Positions 63,868 to 64,000 of a stretch of 64,000 bases of DNA are shown piece by piece. Source of the DNA: JAGSOU01 sp049974865 (GTDB lineage Bacteria; Pseudomonadota; Alphaproteobacteria; Rhodobacterales; Rhodobacteraceae); assembly GCA_049974865.1 (NCBI GenBank), contig JBNGCX010000004.1, positions 1-64,000 on the forward strand. Reading direction: 5' to 3'. The position numbers were made by a program, and so were the translations under genes. The first letter of the stretch is position 1; each line of letters starts with the position of its first letter. Under the pieces are notes generated by a model. It was not told the DNA's origin, ran no database searches, and saw only the letters and a program-made list of their open reading frames with translations.

Positions 63868-64000
63868 CACGCCGCGCGCTCTGCCTTCTGGCGCTGGTCG
63901 CCGCGCCGCTGCCCGCGGCCGCCTCGGCCGAGGCGGCGGAGGACCTGATCGCCGTGCCCTCGGGCCAGCCGGTCAGCCTGATCGAGTCTCTCATCGGCCA
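63864..64000 (+). CDS. Secreted protein, N-terminal fragment
   Basis: 45 codons before the right edge. The start overlaps the RidA stop (ATGA). It begins with a signal peptide (MTRRALCLLALVAAPLPAAASA) followed by EAAEDLIAVPSGQPVSLIESLIG. Too little is visible for a confident family call. Confidence 0.72.
   Translation, partial: MTRRALCLLALVAAPLPAAASAEAAEDLIAVPSGQPVSLIESLIG

Overview
The window reads as a chromosomal segment of a high-GC alphaproteobacterium, most likely order Rhodobacterales (Rhodobacter/Roseobacter relatives). Clues are the PccR-type short-chain fatty acyl-CoA regulator next to pccB, DUF1127 and DUF2927 proteins, a zinc-ribbon/SPFH pair, an alkaline-ceramidase homologue, TTGAY-N4-RTCAA (FNR/Dnr-type) boxes, and a dispersed repeat ending in GAGTATTT...AGAAGAAGG. 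I see no insertion sequence, phage, tRNA, rRNA 16S/23S/5S or CRISPR array. Genes are dense and codon bias is uniform, so most antisense open frames are artefacts of GC-rich codon use.

Layout. 1-8.5 kb (mostly minus strand): the start of aceF and aceE (pyruvate dehydrogenase), an aminotransferase with its terminator, pfkB-dtd, a small heat-shock protein (+), then a zinc-ribbon membrane protein and an SPFH gene interrupted by an in-frame TAA. 8.6-14 kb: an orphan ORF, a DUF2927 lipoprotein, telA, xpaC preceded by a 28-residue membrane microprotein, terC and rluB. 14-20.5 kb: a secreted orphan, tadA, a metallo-hydrolase, a ceramidase homologue, gatCA, a lipoprotein, an amidase, rnpB and rpmG. 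20.7-30.2 kb: a Bax-inhibitor-like protein, DUF1127, a LysR regulator, a quinone oxidoreductase, an XRE regulator behind a consensus sigma-54 promoter, a histidinol-phosphatase-like enzyme, two purine deaminases in convergent orientation, mgtE and a 5-formyl-THF cyclo-ligase.

30.3-37.8 kb is the most interesting stretch. It encodes an extracytoplasmic flavin/haem electron-transfer system: the FMN transferase ApbE, a PepSY-flavodoxin-reductase membrane protein, a periplasmic DUF2271 protein with an ApbE-type flavinylation motif, an Asp-rich secreted protein, cytochrome b561, a small PepSY protein, and an OmpR-type response regulator with its sensor kinase. The same composite operator, CTGAY-N6-CTGAM-N17/18-YTCAG-N6-GTCAG, occurs three times. 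Each copy lies about 50 bp upstream of a gene start, and one copy is also 47 bp upstream of the regulator itself. This looks like a self-contained, autoregulated two-component regulon.

37.8-43 kb carries a YmdB-like phosphoesterase and two SLC13-type transporters with RCK_C domains. 43-52.6 kb is an amine uptake and catabolism operon (PotABCD-type ABC transporter, SDR, dimethylglycine-dehydrogenase-like FAD enzyme, class III aminotransferase) divergent from a LuxR-type regulator. 52.8-57.6 kb holds yebC, a secreted HELVHH protein, a spermidine-synthase-like membrane fusion, an EamA transporter, a YdcH-like protein and CoxG. 57.6-64 kb is the propionyl-CoA region: pccR, an MFS exporter, a Ser/Cys proline-racemase-family enzyme, pccB, and the start of the genes usually lying between pccB and pccA. 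TTTGCAAA palindromes precede both pccR and pccB.
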